A stretch of 34,732 bases of DNA, taken from assembly GCA_041305085.1 (NCBI GenBank), contig JBFYMA010000042.1, positions 1 through 34,732 of the forward strand. The letters are read 5' to 3'. The position numbers were made by a program, and so were the translations under genes. Below, in pieces: positions 22,993-33,900 of this stretch. This stretch comes from SURF-58 sp041305085 (lineage in GTDB: Archaea; Nanobdellota; Nanobdellia; Woesearchaeales; UBA9642). The notes beneath the pieces are model-generated. The model was not told the origin of the DNA. It saw only the letters and a list, made by a program, of their open reading frames with translations, and did not search any database. Position 1 is the stretch's first letter; each line of letters starts with the position of its first letter.

Positions 22993-23697
22993 TTATTTTT
23001 TTGCGACTGCCTTGTCCACAACATTCACAGTGTTAAACAATACATGGCCTGAATACTTGTCGTCAAAAACAGTTTCTATGTTGTTTACTGATATTTTTTT
23101 TGCAAAGAGCGGGCTGTTCAGAACAAAAGTATCTCCGTATCCTCCTTCAAACCCTATATGGAAGCCGAATTTTTTTGAATCATCCTCAAGCTGTGCAAAA
23201 TTTTCTTTTGTGATTTTTTTGCCCAGCCATTTTGATAAGCCGTCGCTTGCAACCTGTGTGAGCATTATTTCATAACCCTTGCTTATCATTTCTTTGAACA
23301 CCTGCTCGTGGTCCATACCTGCGTGGGCTGCAAAAACCTCTACCCCTATAACTCTCAAGGCTTTTTGCACAGACTTTATCTGGGTCATCTGAAGCCCTGT
23401 TCCTCCAAGAATTACTGCATCAACAGGAAACTCTTCCTGGTTATCTTTTACAAATTCCTTAACAAGCTCTGCCTCTTTTTCAGGGTCTGCAACATCGCAT
23501 CCAATCAGGAAATGCTCCAACTCGAGAAGCTTTGCCTGTATTGGCGTATGCTCAACTGTTGCAAAGTGAAACAGGTAGCAGTCTTTGCGCGATGGCTTTA
23601 CACTCAAAAGGTACTGGATGTTCCACCCTTTTGATTTTGCAAACTCTACAGCGTAGTTAGAATCTTTTCCTCCTGAAAAAAGTACGGCAATGTTCAT
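22993..23697 (-). CDS. Diphthine--ammonia ligase-like ATP pyrophosphatase (Dph6/MJ0570 family)
   Basis: A 234-residue protein. The PP-loop SGGKDS is at residues 8-13 of MNIAVLFSGGKDS. Family motifs follow: VDAVILGGTG, ALRVIGVEVFAAHAGMDHEQ, and near the end FHIGFEGGYGDTFVLNSPLF, the counterpart of the EGGExET motif of Dph6. Dph6 amidates diphthine on elongation factor 2 in the last step of diphthamide synthesis; the archaeal homologues share the fold, and the same reaction is inferred. ATGs exist at 23706 and 23697. The TATA box at 23721-23728 is 27 nt from the second, which also matches the family start. It diverges from S8e. Confidence 0.85.
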   Translation of the reverse strand: MNIAVLFSGGKDSNYAVEFAKSKGWNIQYLLSVKPSRKDCYLFHFATVEHTPIQAKLLELEHFLIGCDVADPEKEAELVKEFVKDNQEEFPVDAVILGGTGLQMTQIKSVQKALRVIGVEVFAAHAGMDHEQVFKEMISKGYEIMLTQVASDGLSKWLGKKITKENFAQLEDDSKKFGFHIGFEGGYGDTFVLNSPLFAKKISVNNIETVFDDKYSGHVLFNTVNVVDKAVAKK

Positions 23698-23720
23698 GCT
23701 TTTCATGGAAAAAGGAGTTG

Positions 23721-23728
23721 TTTATAAA
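23721..23728 (-). promoter_or_regulatory. TATA box of the Dph6-like gene
   Basis: Minus-strand TTTATAAA, 27-28 nt from the ATG at 23697, giving a leaderless start. It forms a divergent pair with the S8e promoter. Confidence 0.6.
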
Positions 23729-23790
23729 AGTTTTGATTTAAAAAATCGTGCTGAGCGTCTATTACAATCAAATCAAACTGCTTCGAAATA

Positions 23791-23798
23791 TTTATAAA
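23791..23798 (+). promoter_or_regulatory. TATA box of the S8e gene
   Basis: TTTATAAA centred 27-28 nt upstream of the ATG at 23822. It argues against the two upstream in-frame ATGs at 23798 and 23816. Confidence 0.6.
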
Positions 23799-23821
23799 TG
23801 GACTGCTTTTCCTCAATGATT

Positions 23822-24202
23822 ATGCCAATCACACAGGAAAGAAGCAAAAGAAAGCCTTCAGGAGGAAGGTACAAGTCTGTACTGTTCAAAAAAAGGCTTT
23901 CCCAGAAAGGAAACTCTCCCACCCATACAAGGCTTAATGAAACAAAGGTAAGGACGCAGAGAACAAAGGGAGGCCATACAAAGTCCATGCTTGCATTTGC
24001 AGACAAGGTATTTGTTTTTGACCCAAAGACAAAAAAAACAATGGTTGAAGAAATCAAGGCAATAGTCGAGAATCCTGCAAACCCCCAGCTTGTCAGGAGA
24101 AACATAATAACAAAGGGAACAATTGTCGAGACTGCAAAAGGCAAAGTAAAAATTACTTCAAGGCCAGGCCAGCAGGGAACGCTCAGCGGAGTGTTTGTGT
24201 AA
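23822..24202 (+). CDS. rps8e: 30S ribosomal protein S8e
   Basis: A 126-residue basic protein, MPITQERSKRKPSGGRYKSV..., with VRTQRTKGGHTKSMLAFADK in the middle, NPANPQLVRRNIITKGTIVE and a C-terminal KVKITSRPGQQGTLSGVFV. These are the conserved features of archaeal S8e. In-frame ATGs at 23798 and 23816 would lengthen the N-terminus but are too close to or within the TATA box. T-rich tracts downstream end transcription. It is one of only three plus-strand protein genes here. Confidence 0.93.
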   Translation: MPITQERSKRKPSGGRYKSVLFKKRLSQKGNSPTHTRLNETKVRTQRTKGGHTKSMLAFADKVFVFDPKTKKTMVEEIKAIVENPANPQLVRRNIITKGTIVETAKGKVKITSRPGQQGTLSGVFV

Positions 24203-24210
24203 ATATTTAT

Positions 24211-24255
24211 TTCTGTTTTTATTAAGTTCTGTTTTTTACTCTCTTATTTTTTTTT
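24211..24255 (+). terminator. T-tract terminator of S8e
   Basis: Three oligo-T runs (24216-24220, 24232-24237 and 24247-24255, the last 9 nt) follow the S8e stop codon within 55 nt. No hairpin is needed for archaeal termination. Confidence 0.55.
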
Positions 24256-24272
24256 AGCTTATTTTGTTTTCT

Positions 24273-24411
24273 CCATGACTGCACACTCTGGCTGGAGCAA
24301 CAGCCAGGCATGCATCGCACAGGGACTGCGCGAATAGTGCCGGGCTCTGCCCGGTCTTCACCCTCCTCCGGCGGGCTTAAGCCACGCGCAGCGTGGTCAT
24401 AACAGTCATGG
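24273..24411. ncRNA. GC-rich multi-hairpin element, candidate structured RNA (strand unknown)
   Basis: The block is closed by a perfect 9-bp stem, CCATGACTG (24273-24281) with CAGTCATGG (24403-24411). Inside, in order, are hairpins CTGGCT/AGCCAG (24288-24307), CGCA/TGCG (24316-24330), CCGGGC-TCT-GCCCGG (24340-24354), the palindrome GGCTTAAGCC (24374-24383), and CCACGC-GCA-GCGTGG (24382-24396). It is far more GC-rich than its AT-rich surroundings and has no credible reading frame. I do not recognise RNase P, SRP or tRNA signatures. A minus-strand TATA-like TTTTAAAT near 24474 could drive it on the minus strand. It could also be a hairpin-rich mobile-element remnant. Confidence 0.5.
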
Positions 24412-24433
24412 CAAAGCAATCAATCATACTATC

Positions 24434-24455
24434 TAACATCTGCTTAACATCTGCT
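24434..24455. repeat. Tandem 11-bp repeat, two copies
   Basis: TAACATCTGCT occurs twice without a gap in the gene-free stretch 24412-24505, between the structured element and the lipoprotein stop codon. Its role is unknown. It might be a regulator site if the structured element is transcribed leftwards. Confidence 0.5.
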
Positions 24456-24505
24456 ATTAAACACTTACTATTTAAAATATTCGCTCTAATCAAACCACTC
24501 AGAAT

Positions 24506-24991
24506 TTACACAGTAATCTCAGCCAATCCTTTGATGTCTGCAGGGTTTTCCATGCCGTCTATTGCATAGCTTCCTGAAAATGTGTGCTTGCCTGGAGGCA
24601 GATTTATTGTGTAGGAGTATTTCCTGCTCTCTGAAGCGCCTATAACCACCTGCTTCAGGCTTTTTCCCGATGACTCAATGTCTGACTTAACTATTTCTGA
24701 GCTTTCAGGAAGCTTTTCCTCAAAAAAGTAATACTTTGCATTAGCTGGCAGCACAACGCTCAGCTCAACAACCACTTCGTCCTGTTGTTTCTGGATGCTT
24801 CTGTAAACGCCCGGCTCTCCTGTCTCTACTGCTTCTTGCATTGCTGCCTGTTCTTGTTCTCCGGTTTGCATCGAGTTGCTGTGAAGCGTTTCAGGCTGTG
24901 AAGCGCATCCAGAAATAATTATTGAAAAAGCGAAAATAATAAGAACTGCAAAAAAGAAAAAAAATTTGTTGTTGTTTTTTCTGTTGTCCAT
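24506..24991 (-). CDS. Small lipoprotein downstream of the giant adhesin
   Basis: A 161-residue protein with a hydrophobic signal segment (residues ~10-26) ending in a lipobox ISGC (C29), so it is probably lipidated and tethered to the outer face of the membrane. A Gln/Glu-rich linker (~32-65) leads to a single ~95-residue beta-rich domain (VVVELSVVLPANAKYYFFEE, then YSYTINLPPGKHTFSG) that resembles the DUF11-like or PEGA-like folds in the giant protein's C-terminal region. The ATG is 2 nt after the giant gene's stop codon, so the two genes are one operon and presumably act together. No promoter of its own is visible. Confidence 0.7.
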   Translation of the reverse strand: MDNRKNNNKFFFFFAVLIIFAFSIIISGCASQPETLHSNSMQTGEQEQAAMQEAVETGEPGVYRSIQKQQDEVVVELSVVLPANAKYYFFEEKLPESSEIVKSDIESSGKSLKQVVIGASESRKYSYTINLPPGKHTFSGSYAIDGMENPADIKGLAEITV

Positions 24992-24993
24992 TT

Positions 24994-27900
24994 TCAGATT
25001 TTCCCATAAGGATGATACTCATCGGTCTTGTCTTCATGCTTGTTATGGTGCTCATGCTCGTGTTCATGGTGGTGCTCATGCTCTCTGTGCATCTCTACAT
25101 GGCCATGGCCTTTTGCATGGTGCTCACTGAAGGCTCCTCCTCCGCCAAGGTCTTTTTTGTTTCCCTTCTTGATGAAAACAAACGCTATCACAGCCACTGC
25201 GACTGCCACAACGAGCAGTATGAACAGTGTCAATGGGAACTTCTTTGTTTCCGGCTCAGGAGTTAGCTGCTTGTTTGTAGTATCCAGCAGCACTTCCTCT
25301 TCTGATGTTGCGTAGAGCTCTGTGCTGAACTCATCTATTGTATCTCCTGAAACCTCTCCATCAACATCATAGGTTATTGTCACTTCTTCTGAAGGGCTCA
25401 ATACATCGAAGTAAAACATGTATTCTGGGTCAGGGTTCACAACTTCATATTTTCCGTTTGTGGTCACAGTTATGCTGTCTGCGTTTGCTGCAAATGATTT
25501 TGGAACCACATCATACACTATAAAGTCTTTTATCTTGTACTGCTCCCTGTTCTTTATCTTCAGCGTTGCCTTTGTCCTGCCCTCCTGGGTAACCATGCTT
25601 CTTTCTGCATCTACATTGCCTGATATTGCCTCTGACAACCCCAAAAGGTTGCTTATTGCGCTGTCGCTGAGCTTTCCTGCCAGCAGGACTTTTTCTATTG
25701 CTGCAAGAAGCTTTTCATTTCCTTGCAGCCCTTTTCCTGGAGGAATGCTGAACTTCTTGCTCTTTATTGCAGGCGTCTTGTCCTGTGAAGTCTGGTTCTG
25801 CTCCTGGGTCTGGTTCTGTGCCTGAGAGGTTGTTCCTGTTCCAGCTCCACCTCCTCCAGAGCTGCTGCCTGATGAGCTGCTTGAAGAGCTGCTGCTGGAG
25901 CTTGAGCTTCCAGATGTTATAGTTACAGATATTGCTCCTGTCGTGTTTGCTGTTGTCATGTTGTTGCCAGGCGCATCACTGCACGAGATGTAGTATGGCC
26001 CTATGCTGCTGGTTGATGTATATGCAACATTGAATGAGTGGGTTGTTGTCATTGACCCGCTCATCAGGGTTGCCCCTGTTGTGTTGGATGAATTGAATGC
26101 TGAAGTCTTGTACCAGCAGGTTGCATAGCCATCTGTTAAGGCAACAACAGTTGCTGTTCCTGAGGATGGTGCATGGGAAGTGTTGTACGCAGTGATGTTT
26201 GTAATTGTTGGCGCAGTTGTATCAGATACGCTGAAGTTTATCACAAAGGAATCATTGTTGCCGTATGCATCTGTAAGGTTGACTGTGATGTTGTAGTCTC
26301 CGTTTGCAAAGATTCCTTTATAGTCATCAAAGCTACTCCAGTTGAGTGTTCCGTTCAGCTTTGTGCTGAAGTCTGTGCCGTTGCTCAAGCTTGTCCATTC
26401 TCCATCGTTTACGCTGTATGTCGCGTTGACCTCCTCAGTTACTGAAAAGTTGAGGTAAACATCCGATCCTGTTGCAAGAGCTGTGTTGTTTTCAGGGGAA
26501 GTTACTGTTGCCTCTCCCACAATATTGTCAAGCGTTATGGACACGCTTGAGTAGCTGTCAACATACACTGTTATGTTTGTGGAGCTGTTTGTGTAGCAGT
26601 CAAGGTCGTCTGTTCCAGTAAAATTATTGTCTGGGCACTGTGATAGCTTTGTGCATGGGCTCTCTTCTGAATCTGTGCAATAGTACACATAGCTCCATGT
26701 CAGTCCTGTTGTATCAAACACTATCTCTCCATAATAGTCCTCATCATCCACAAAGTCTGATATGCCAAGTATGCCGACAGTTGAGAGTGCACTGCTTCCA
26801 AACTTTGTGATGTTGCCAGAGGCATTTGTGCTTTGGTTAACAATAGTGAAGTTTGCTCCCCAATTGACGTTGAGGCCTGGGAAGTTCTTGAGCTTCACAG
26901 TCGTGTTGCTGATATTTCCTGTCTTGTTCACTTTTACTGTCAGCGTCAAAGTCTTGTTTGTGAGGTTTAGCGTATGGTTTGCTGAGTAGTCAGTGGAATC
27001 ATTGCCAGTAAGATTGTATCCAAATGTTCCTGAGTTCTGTGCAAGGAGCTGTGCAAGCTTTTGCGAAGCGTTCACAAGAGTATTGACAGTGAAGTTCACA
27101 TAGCCATAGCCAGCATTGCCTGCCTCATCATAAACCCTTACTCTGACTTTGTGCTTTCCTGCGCTCAGGTTTGTGAGGTTTGTGTGGTTGAAAGATGCAG
27201 CTGCATATGCATACTGGTCAAGCTTGTAGCTCATGTTCCTGAAGTTTGCCTCTGTGTATGTCCAGTTGACAGTAACATTCTCTATATAGAACGTTGCGTT
27301 GTTGGAAGGGCTCGTGATGTTTACAACAGGGTTTGTGTTGTCAACAGTATAATCCGATGAATAATTTGTCTTTGTGTTTCCTGCGTTGTCTGTTGCAACA
27401 ACAGTCACGTTTCCAGTTCCGCCATCACTTCCTGTAAGAGTTACACTTCCGGTCCAGATGTCTCCTGCCTGTGTAAGGCTTACGCTGTTTGCAGTGACAC
27501 TGGCAACGCCGTTTGTATCAGTAGAGTTCACAGTAACAGCAACTGAAGTTCCATTCCTCACTATATAGTCTGCAAGTGCTATTGTGTTTATGGACGGGTC
27601 TGTGTCATCAATTGTAAACGTTGTTGTGGAGTTTGTTACATTATTGCCCACAACATCTTCCGCATACACAGTGATGTTTGAGTCGACGCTGTCCTCAAGT
27701 GTTATAGTTCCTGACCATATGCCGCTTCCCTGGCTTGTGAGCGAGTTGCCATCAGCAGTAACTGTTGAAATGCCCACTCCTGCATCAGAAACATTCACAG
27801 TAACAGTAACGTTTGTGTTGTTCTGCACTATTGAATCGCTCAGAACTATGCTGTTTATGACAGGGCTGGTCTGGTCAACGTTGAAAACAACATATTCTGT

Positions 27901-30900
27901 GCCTGTCCTGCTGGCATTGTCAGTTGCAGTGATTGTAACATTCTGGCTCATGCCTTCTGTGACGTTTACAACAAAAGTTCCGCTTATGGATGAAAGCGTG
28001 CCATTCTCAGTGGCATTATACTCCCAGAAAGCACTCACAAAGTTAGTCTCAGTTATTGAGTAATTTATAGTTATGTTTACAGCTGAAGTGTTGTAGCCGC
28101 TTGCTGGAGAATTTATTGTAACAACAGGCGCTGTTGAGTCAATAGTGAATGTTGTTGAGTTGTCTGTAGCTGAATTGCTTACAGCGTCTGTTGCAACAAC
28201 AGTCACACTGCTGACTGTATTGTTCAGGTTGATTGTTCCGTTCCAGATGTCGCTTCCCTGGCTTGTCAGGGCTTTGCCGTTGGCAGTAACTGTTGAAACG
28301 CCCACTCCTGCATCAGAAACATTCACAGTAACAGTAACGTTTGTGTTGTTCTGCACTATTGAATCGCTCAGAGAGATGCTGTTTATTACTGGAGCAGTAT
28401 TGTCAATGCCGAAAACAACAAACTCTGAACCACTATTGCCAGTGCCGTCAGTTGCAGTAATTGTAATGTTCTGGCTTATTCCTTCACCAACATCTGCTGT
28501 GAAGTTTCCTGACTGGCTTGAAAGCGTGCCGTTCTCAGTGGCAGTATACTCCCAGAAAGCACTCACAAAGTTAGTCTCAGTAATGCTGTATACCACTGTA
28601 ATGGTTGTGCCAGAAGCATTGGAGTTGTTGGCAGGGCTTGTAATATTTACAACAGGTGCTGTGCTGTCAATAGTAAATGTCCTGTTGGTTCCCCAAGTGG
28701 CCTGTGAAGCATTGTCCAAAGCCTTACAATTCCAGGTATAGGTTCCCTGGACACTTATTGTCTTTGTAAATATGTAATTTGTATTGTTTGCTCCCGAACT
28801 GTTGGTCTCGTTCAGATGCCATCCAGCAACCCAATCTCCATACAGTGCAACGCTTGTAAGGTTGATGTCATCAGTAGCAGAGCAATTGAAAGTAACACTG
28901 GTTCCTGACTGGTTATGCGTGTCTTCAGGAGAGTTCAGCGTTACTGTTGGGTATGAGTCAGAAGAGTTGGCGTCTGTTGTAAAGTTGTAATGTCCTGCAT
29001 TAGTGCATAGCCCAAAAGAGTCGCAGCTCGTGACATTGAAATAATAAGTTGTGTTGTCAAGCAGTCCATACACAGAGTAGTTGTGGACAGATGCAAACGA
29101 TGCCGAGCCATTGGCAAAGCTGAGCGATGAACTGTTTGTGCCTATCTTTATGCTTCCATTTGTGTTCTCATTTGTGGACCAGTTTATCATCACTGAATCG
29201 TTTGTTATACTGTAGTTCTGCACAAAGCTGATTGTTGGGCTTGTAGAGTCAATATTCAGTGTCCTGTTGGATGCAAAAGTGCAGTTGCTTGCATTGTCGC
29301 ATGCACTACATGACCAATTATAGCTTCCATCAGCAACTGTTCTGGTAAATATGTATACAGTGTTGTTGGTTCCAGAGCTATTGGTAGAGTTCAGATGCCA
29401 TCCGCCAGACCAGCTGCCGTACAATGAAACGTTTGACAGGTTGATGTCATCGCTGGCTGTGCAATTGAATGTTATTGACTGGCTTGTAGAGTTTGCGTTG
29501 TCTACAGGCGAACCCAATGAAACATTAGGAGCTGAGTCAACTCCGCTTCCAGTAACCTGAGGCCCCACTCCAGAAAAGTGAGGAATCTTTATCCAGATAA
29601 CCTTATTTGTTGTGTCCTTGTAGCAAAGCCCGCTTGTAAGGTTTTCATCAGTTGCATTGCAGACAACACCTGTTCCGTTAAGATACGCCTCATATATATT
29701 TCCCAGATAATCCTCATAATCCGTTCCTGTAAGGTCTGAAGTGATATTTGAGGAGGAATTCCAGAACACATTGAAGTCATTGTCGTAAAGCACTGGAATG
29801 CTTACTGTTATTGTCTGCCCCTGAAGAGAGTCTGCATAGGGCATGCTTATCATGATTGAGTCATAGATTTCAGGACCTGAGCTTCCAAACTTCCATGCAG
29901 CGCTCAAATCACTGCCTGCGCTTTCATTTGTGAATGCTGCGTCAGGAGGGCCTGAAGCCAAAAGGTCTGTGTTTACATAGTGCACAGATATATTTCCTAA
30001 TCCAATTCTAAGGCTTATATCTCCTGCAAGTATTGCCTTTAATGGAGAAAATTCTGTCTTGTTCAGCTCTGTTCCTCCTACAAGGCAGTTTGCAGCAGGG
30101 TTTGGAATGTTGCAGGTTGAATTAGACCTGTACATGCTCATTGATATGCCCAAACTCTGGTTTGTTTCCGGATCAAATGAGTCGAAATCTGCCAGTGTAA
30201 CATTGCAGGTTCCGTTTTCACAAAATATTCTTGTTCCATTAGCTGTTCCTGCGAGTATTGCAGAGCCTACAGGCATGCTCAATGGCGCGTAGGACTGGGA
30301 ATAAATAGTTAGTTTTCTTATTGACTCTCCTTGTGCAAGAGGCACATTAAATGTTCCGTTTTGAGCATCAACCATAAACAGGTATTCCTGTCCATCCAGG
30401 GTTCTTTTCATCTCAACAAATGACTGCTCGCTGTCCAGGAATGTTGCTGATTCATCAACAAGATTGAACTTTACAGCAGTAGTGTTTACAACAGTTGTAT
30501 CGTTCCATTGCTGGGAAACGTTCTGGGTTGTGACTGTCTTGCTTATTCCCTCAATCAGCGGAAGCATTGTGAAGTTGAGCTCTGAAACTCCAAGCTGTTG
30601 AGATGATGCATTGAGCTTATATGATCCCATGTAGTATACAGAGCCTTTTTTCGCATAAGCCCTCAGCATAATATAAGATGTGGCTTCTGTTGCAGGAAGC
30701 TTTATGTTGTAATAGCCTGTCGTAAGGTTGTAAAGGTCATTGTATGAGTCGTTTGCAGGCCACCTTTCCATGTTGCCCATATTAAATGGAAGCGACCAGC
30801 TCTCAAACAGCATGTTGCCTCCCTGGAATACAAATCCGACTATGAAAAAGTCGTCCAGGCTTGTAATAGGGTCGCCTGAGCTGTTTGTTGCATATCCTGT

Positions 30901-33900
30901 GAGGTTGGTTATATTTTTTGCTGCGCTTATGTTTGCGTCAACAACAAAAGTGCCATTCTTAATTGTACAGAATGCATCAACACCCGGACCTGCAGCTGTA
31001 ATATTTCCGCCTGTTGAATTGCAGGCATCTGCTGCTCCTCCCATATCTATACTCAATGGGAAAGAATAATCAGGGAACACGACCAGCGAGTAATTCCTGT
31101 CCCTTTGGATTGAGATAAACCTTTCTGTCTCTGTTCTTGAAAATGATTGAGAAACAGTGTATCCTAATCTTTTGTCCCTCAATCCATAACCAAAAGTCAG
31201 ATTTGTGATGTTCCACGTTGGAGTCCATCCAGGCCCAATATCTCCTGTATTGTTTGGCTCTGATCCCAGGTTCTCTCCCTGAACCATAAGGTGGAACACT
31301 ATTGCAGGCTTCAGATACATTTCAGGCTGGTCGAGCATGAATCTTATTGGAGATTCAGGAAAATTTGGGAAGTTCGGCCCTACAAACATTCCGTACCTGC
31401 TCTGTGAGTCATTGTAAAGCACTGCCCTGAGCTGATATTCCAAACCTCCAGGAGTTCCTCCTCCCTGCTGAGAGGCATTCAACCCTATTGCAGTTATGTT
31501 AAATATTCCATTTGAGTCTGAAAGGTCTGAAAATACCCCAAAAGAATAGTCCTTCCCATCATAAAATGACCTTATTGTTAAGGAAACATTGACTCCTGGC
31601 AGAGGGCTTCCTGAAGAGTTGTAGATGGTTCCGTTGTATGCAAAGTTTGTCACTGTCCACACTGCAAAATTCATTGTGCTGTTGGTTGCAGAATCTGTGA
31701 ATGCTGTCACTGTTATTGCTGCAGGCCCGTAGTGGGTTGTGTTTGTTGTCACATTTATTAGGAAATCCTGTGTTGGGTTTCCCATTCCTCCGCAAAAGAA
31801 TCCTGCTCCTGTTGTTGTCCAGATAAGGTCCTGGCCGCTTGTTGTAAATGTATAATTTTCTGCAGTGGTAAAGTTATAGCCATTGAAAGTGTAATTTGTT
31901 GGAATGGTTATTGTAAGATTTTGCATGCACTGGATCTCACTGGACTGCCTTGCAAGAGTAAAATTCAGCACTTTTGAAGTGTTGTAGTAAATATAAGGAG
32001 CATATAATGAGGACTCATAAGGGCTTATTCCTCTATCCTGCTCCTGCTGCTCTATGTTATAATATGTTACTTCCACAAAATTCTGGAAGTCGGTTCCATT
32101 GGTGGCATTTATTGACACATTGCTGAAAGCATTGGCGCAGGTTTGTAACGCTGTAAAGTTCAGGCGAGCAATAATGCTTTCTCCTGGCTCAAGGCTTACA
32201 CCGTCATTTATATCCCACCATTCAACAAGCCCTGTTGCCGAGTAGTTGGCGCTTCCAAGGTTTGATATGTTGAAATCAACGCATGTGTCGTTGTAGGTGT
32301 TTGTCAGGTTCAGCTCTGTAATGTTTGTATTTCCTGTATTTGTAATGTTGACTGCAAGCACTGCTTTTTGTGGCAAAAATAAAGGATTGTTTAATGACTG
32401 GCTTATTGAGAGCATAAAATTGTTGCCCAGCTGCATTGAAATCCAGTGATTGTCTGATGCAGAGCTTGTTGTGTTTCCTGCGCTTGCTGTTGCGTTGTTT
32501 ATTGCAGAGCAGTAATCGTTGGACAGGGTTGTAAAGTTTACCAATATTATTATCTCGCTTCCAGGGCTCAGATTAAAGCCAAGGGTGCCTGTCAGGTCGG
32601 TCCAATTTATGCTTCCAGTGCCATTCTCAGTGGAGGAAACATTTGACCATGTAAAGTTCATACAAGATCCTGTGAACGTATCTGTAAGGTTGATGCTTGT
32701 AAGGTTTACTGTTCCGTTGTTTGTGATATTTATCTCAAACTGTATAGGGCTGTTCTGGGTATAGCCTCCTGAGGTTTTCTCTGTATTTGTGATGTCCACT
32801 GATGTGTAATAATCTATCTGGGTTGTGAATGCTGCTAAGTCATCTGCATAGTCAATATTTGTGCCATCTGTTGCTGAAAAGTTAGCAATGTTGTTTGTGT
32901 TTGAGCAGGCGCTCAAAACTGTAAAGTTTGCAGTTATTTCTGCTGTGCTTCCAGCGCTCAGGATTAAGCCCAAAATATCTGTCAGGTCTGTCCAGCTTAC
33001 GCTTCCTGAACTGTTTGCAGTAGAAGAAACATTGGACCACGAAAAATTTATGCATGCAGAGTTATAGGTATCTGTAAGGTTTATTTCTGTAAGGTTATTC
33101 TGGCCTGTGTTTGTGATATTTATAACAAAAGATATTGTGTCACCAACAGTGTAAGGGCTGCTTGTAATAAGTGTTTTTGTTGCAATGAAATCAAAAGCCT
33201 TCACTATTGTGTAAGCTGCTGAAGCGTCTGCAGATGATGCGCTTGAAGAGTTTGAAACAGAAACGCTGGCGTTGTTAGTGGATGAGCAGTTTGAGCCTGC
33301 TGAGAAATTTGCCAAAATCTCAATGCTTCTTCCTGAACTGAGATTATATCCTACTATTCCTGTCAGGTCTGTCCAGTTTATAAGCCCACTTTGGTTGCCC
33401 GAGGATGAGACATTTGACCAGTTAAAAACAAGGCATGCTCCGTTATACACATCGCTTATGTTTATGCCTGTGATGTTTGCAGTGCCGTTGTTTGTAATAT
33501 TTAGCAGGAATTGGAGTGTATCCTCTGTTGTTATTGTGCCTGATGTCAAAAGTGTTTTTGTTACATTAAAAGAGAAAACATTTTGGGCAGAGAAAGTCAT
33601 ATACCCGTCATTTGTCAGGAAAGAAATTCCATCAGTTCCTGAAACAGTTGCTGTGTTGTTGGCATTGGAGCACTCTGCAATTACTGAAAAGTTGGTAAGT
33701 ATTTCTATATTGTTTCCAGAAGTCAGGGTTATGCCAAGAATGCTGTTAAGGTCTGTCCAGTTTATGCTTCCTGTGCCGTTTTCAGTTGAAGAGACATTGG
33801 ACCACGAAAAGTTTACGCAGCTATTTGAGTAAGTGTCTGTGATATTTATCTCTGTAATATTTGCTTCCCCCTCGTTTGAGATATTAATAAGGAATTGTAT

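Noticed and set aside
24222..24419. A 65-codon minus-strand open frame across the GC-rich block
   Set aside because: The translation is Cys/Arg/Pro-rich and unlike its neighbours, lacks start signals, and lies over perfect hairpins; structure explains the sequence better than coding.
25867..25920. Poly-Ser tract as a sign of sequencing error or frameshift in the giant gene
   Set aside because: The frame stays open on both sides, and Ser/Gly-rich linkers before a membrane-proximal domain are normal for such surface proteins.
27360..28900. Regularly spaced similar DNA blocks, CRISPR-like at first sight
   Set aside because: They are in one long reading frame, code for Ig-like modules, and are hundreds of bases apart; there are no short constant repeats with unique spacers.
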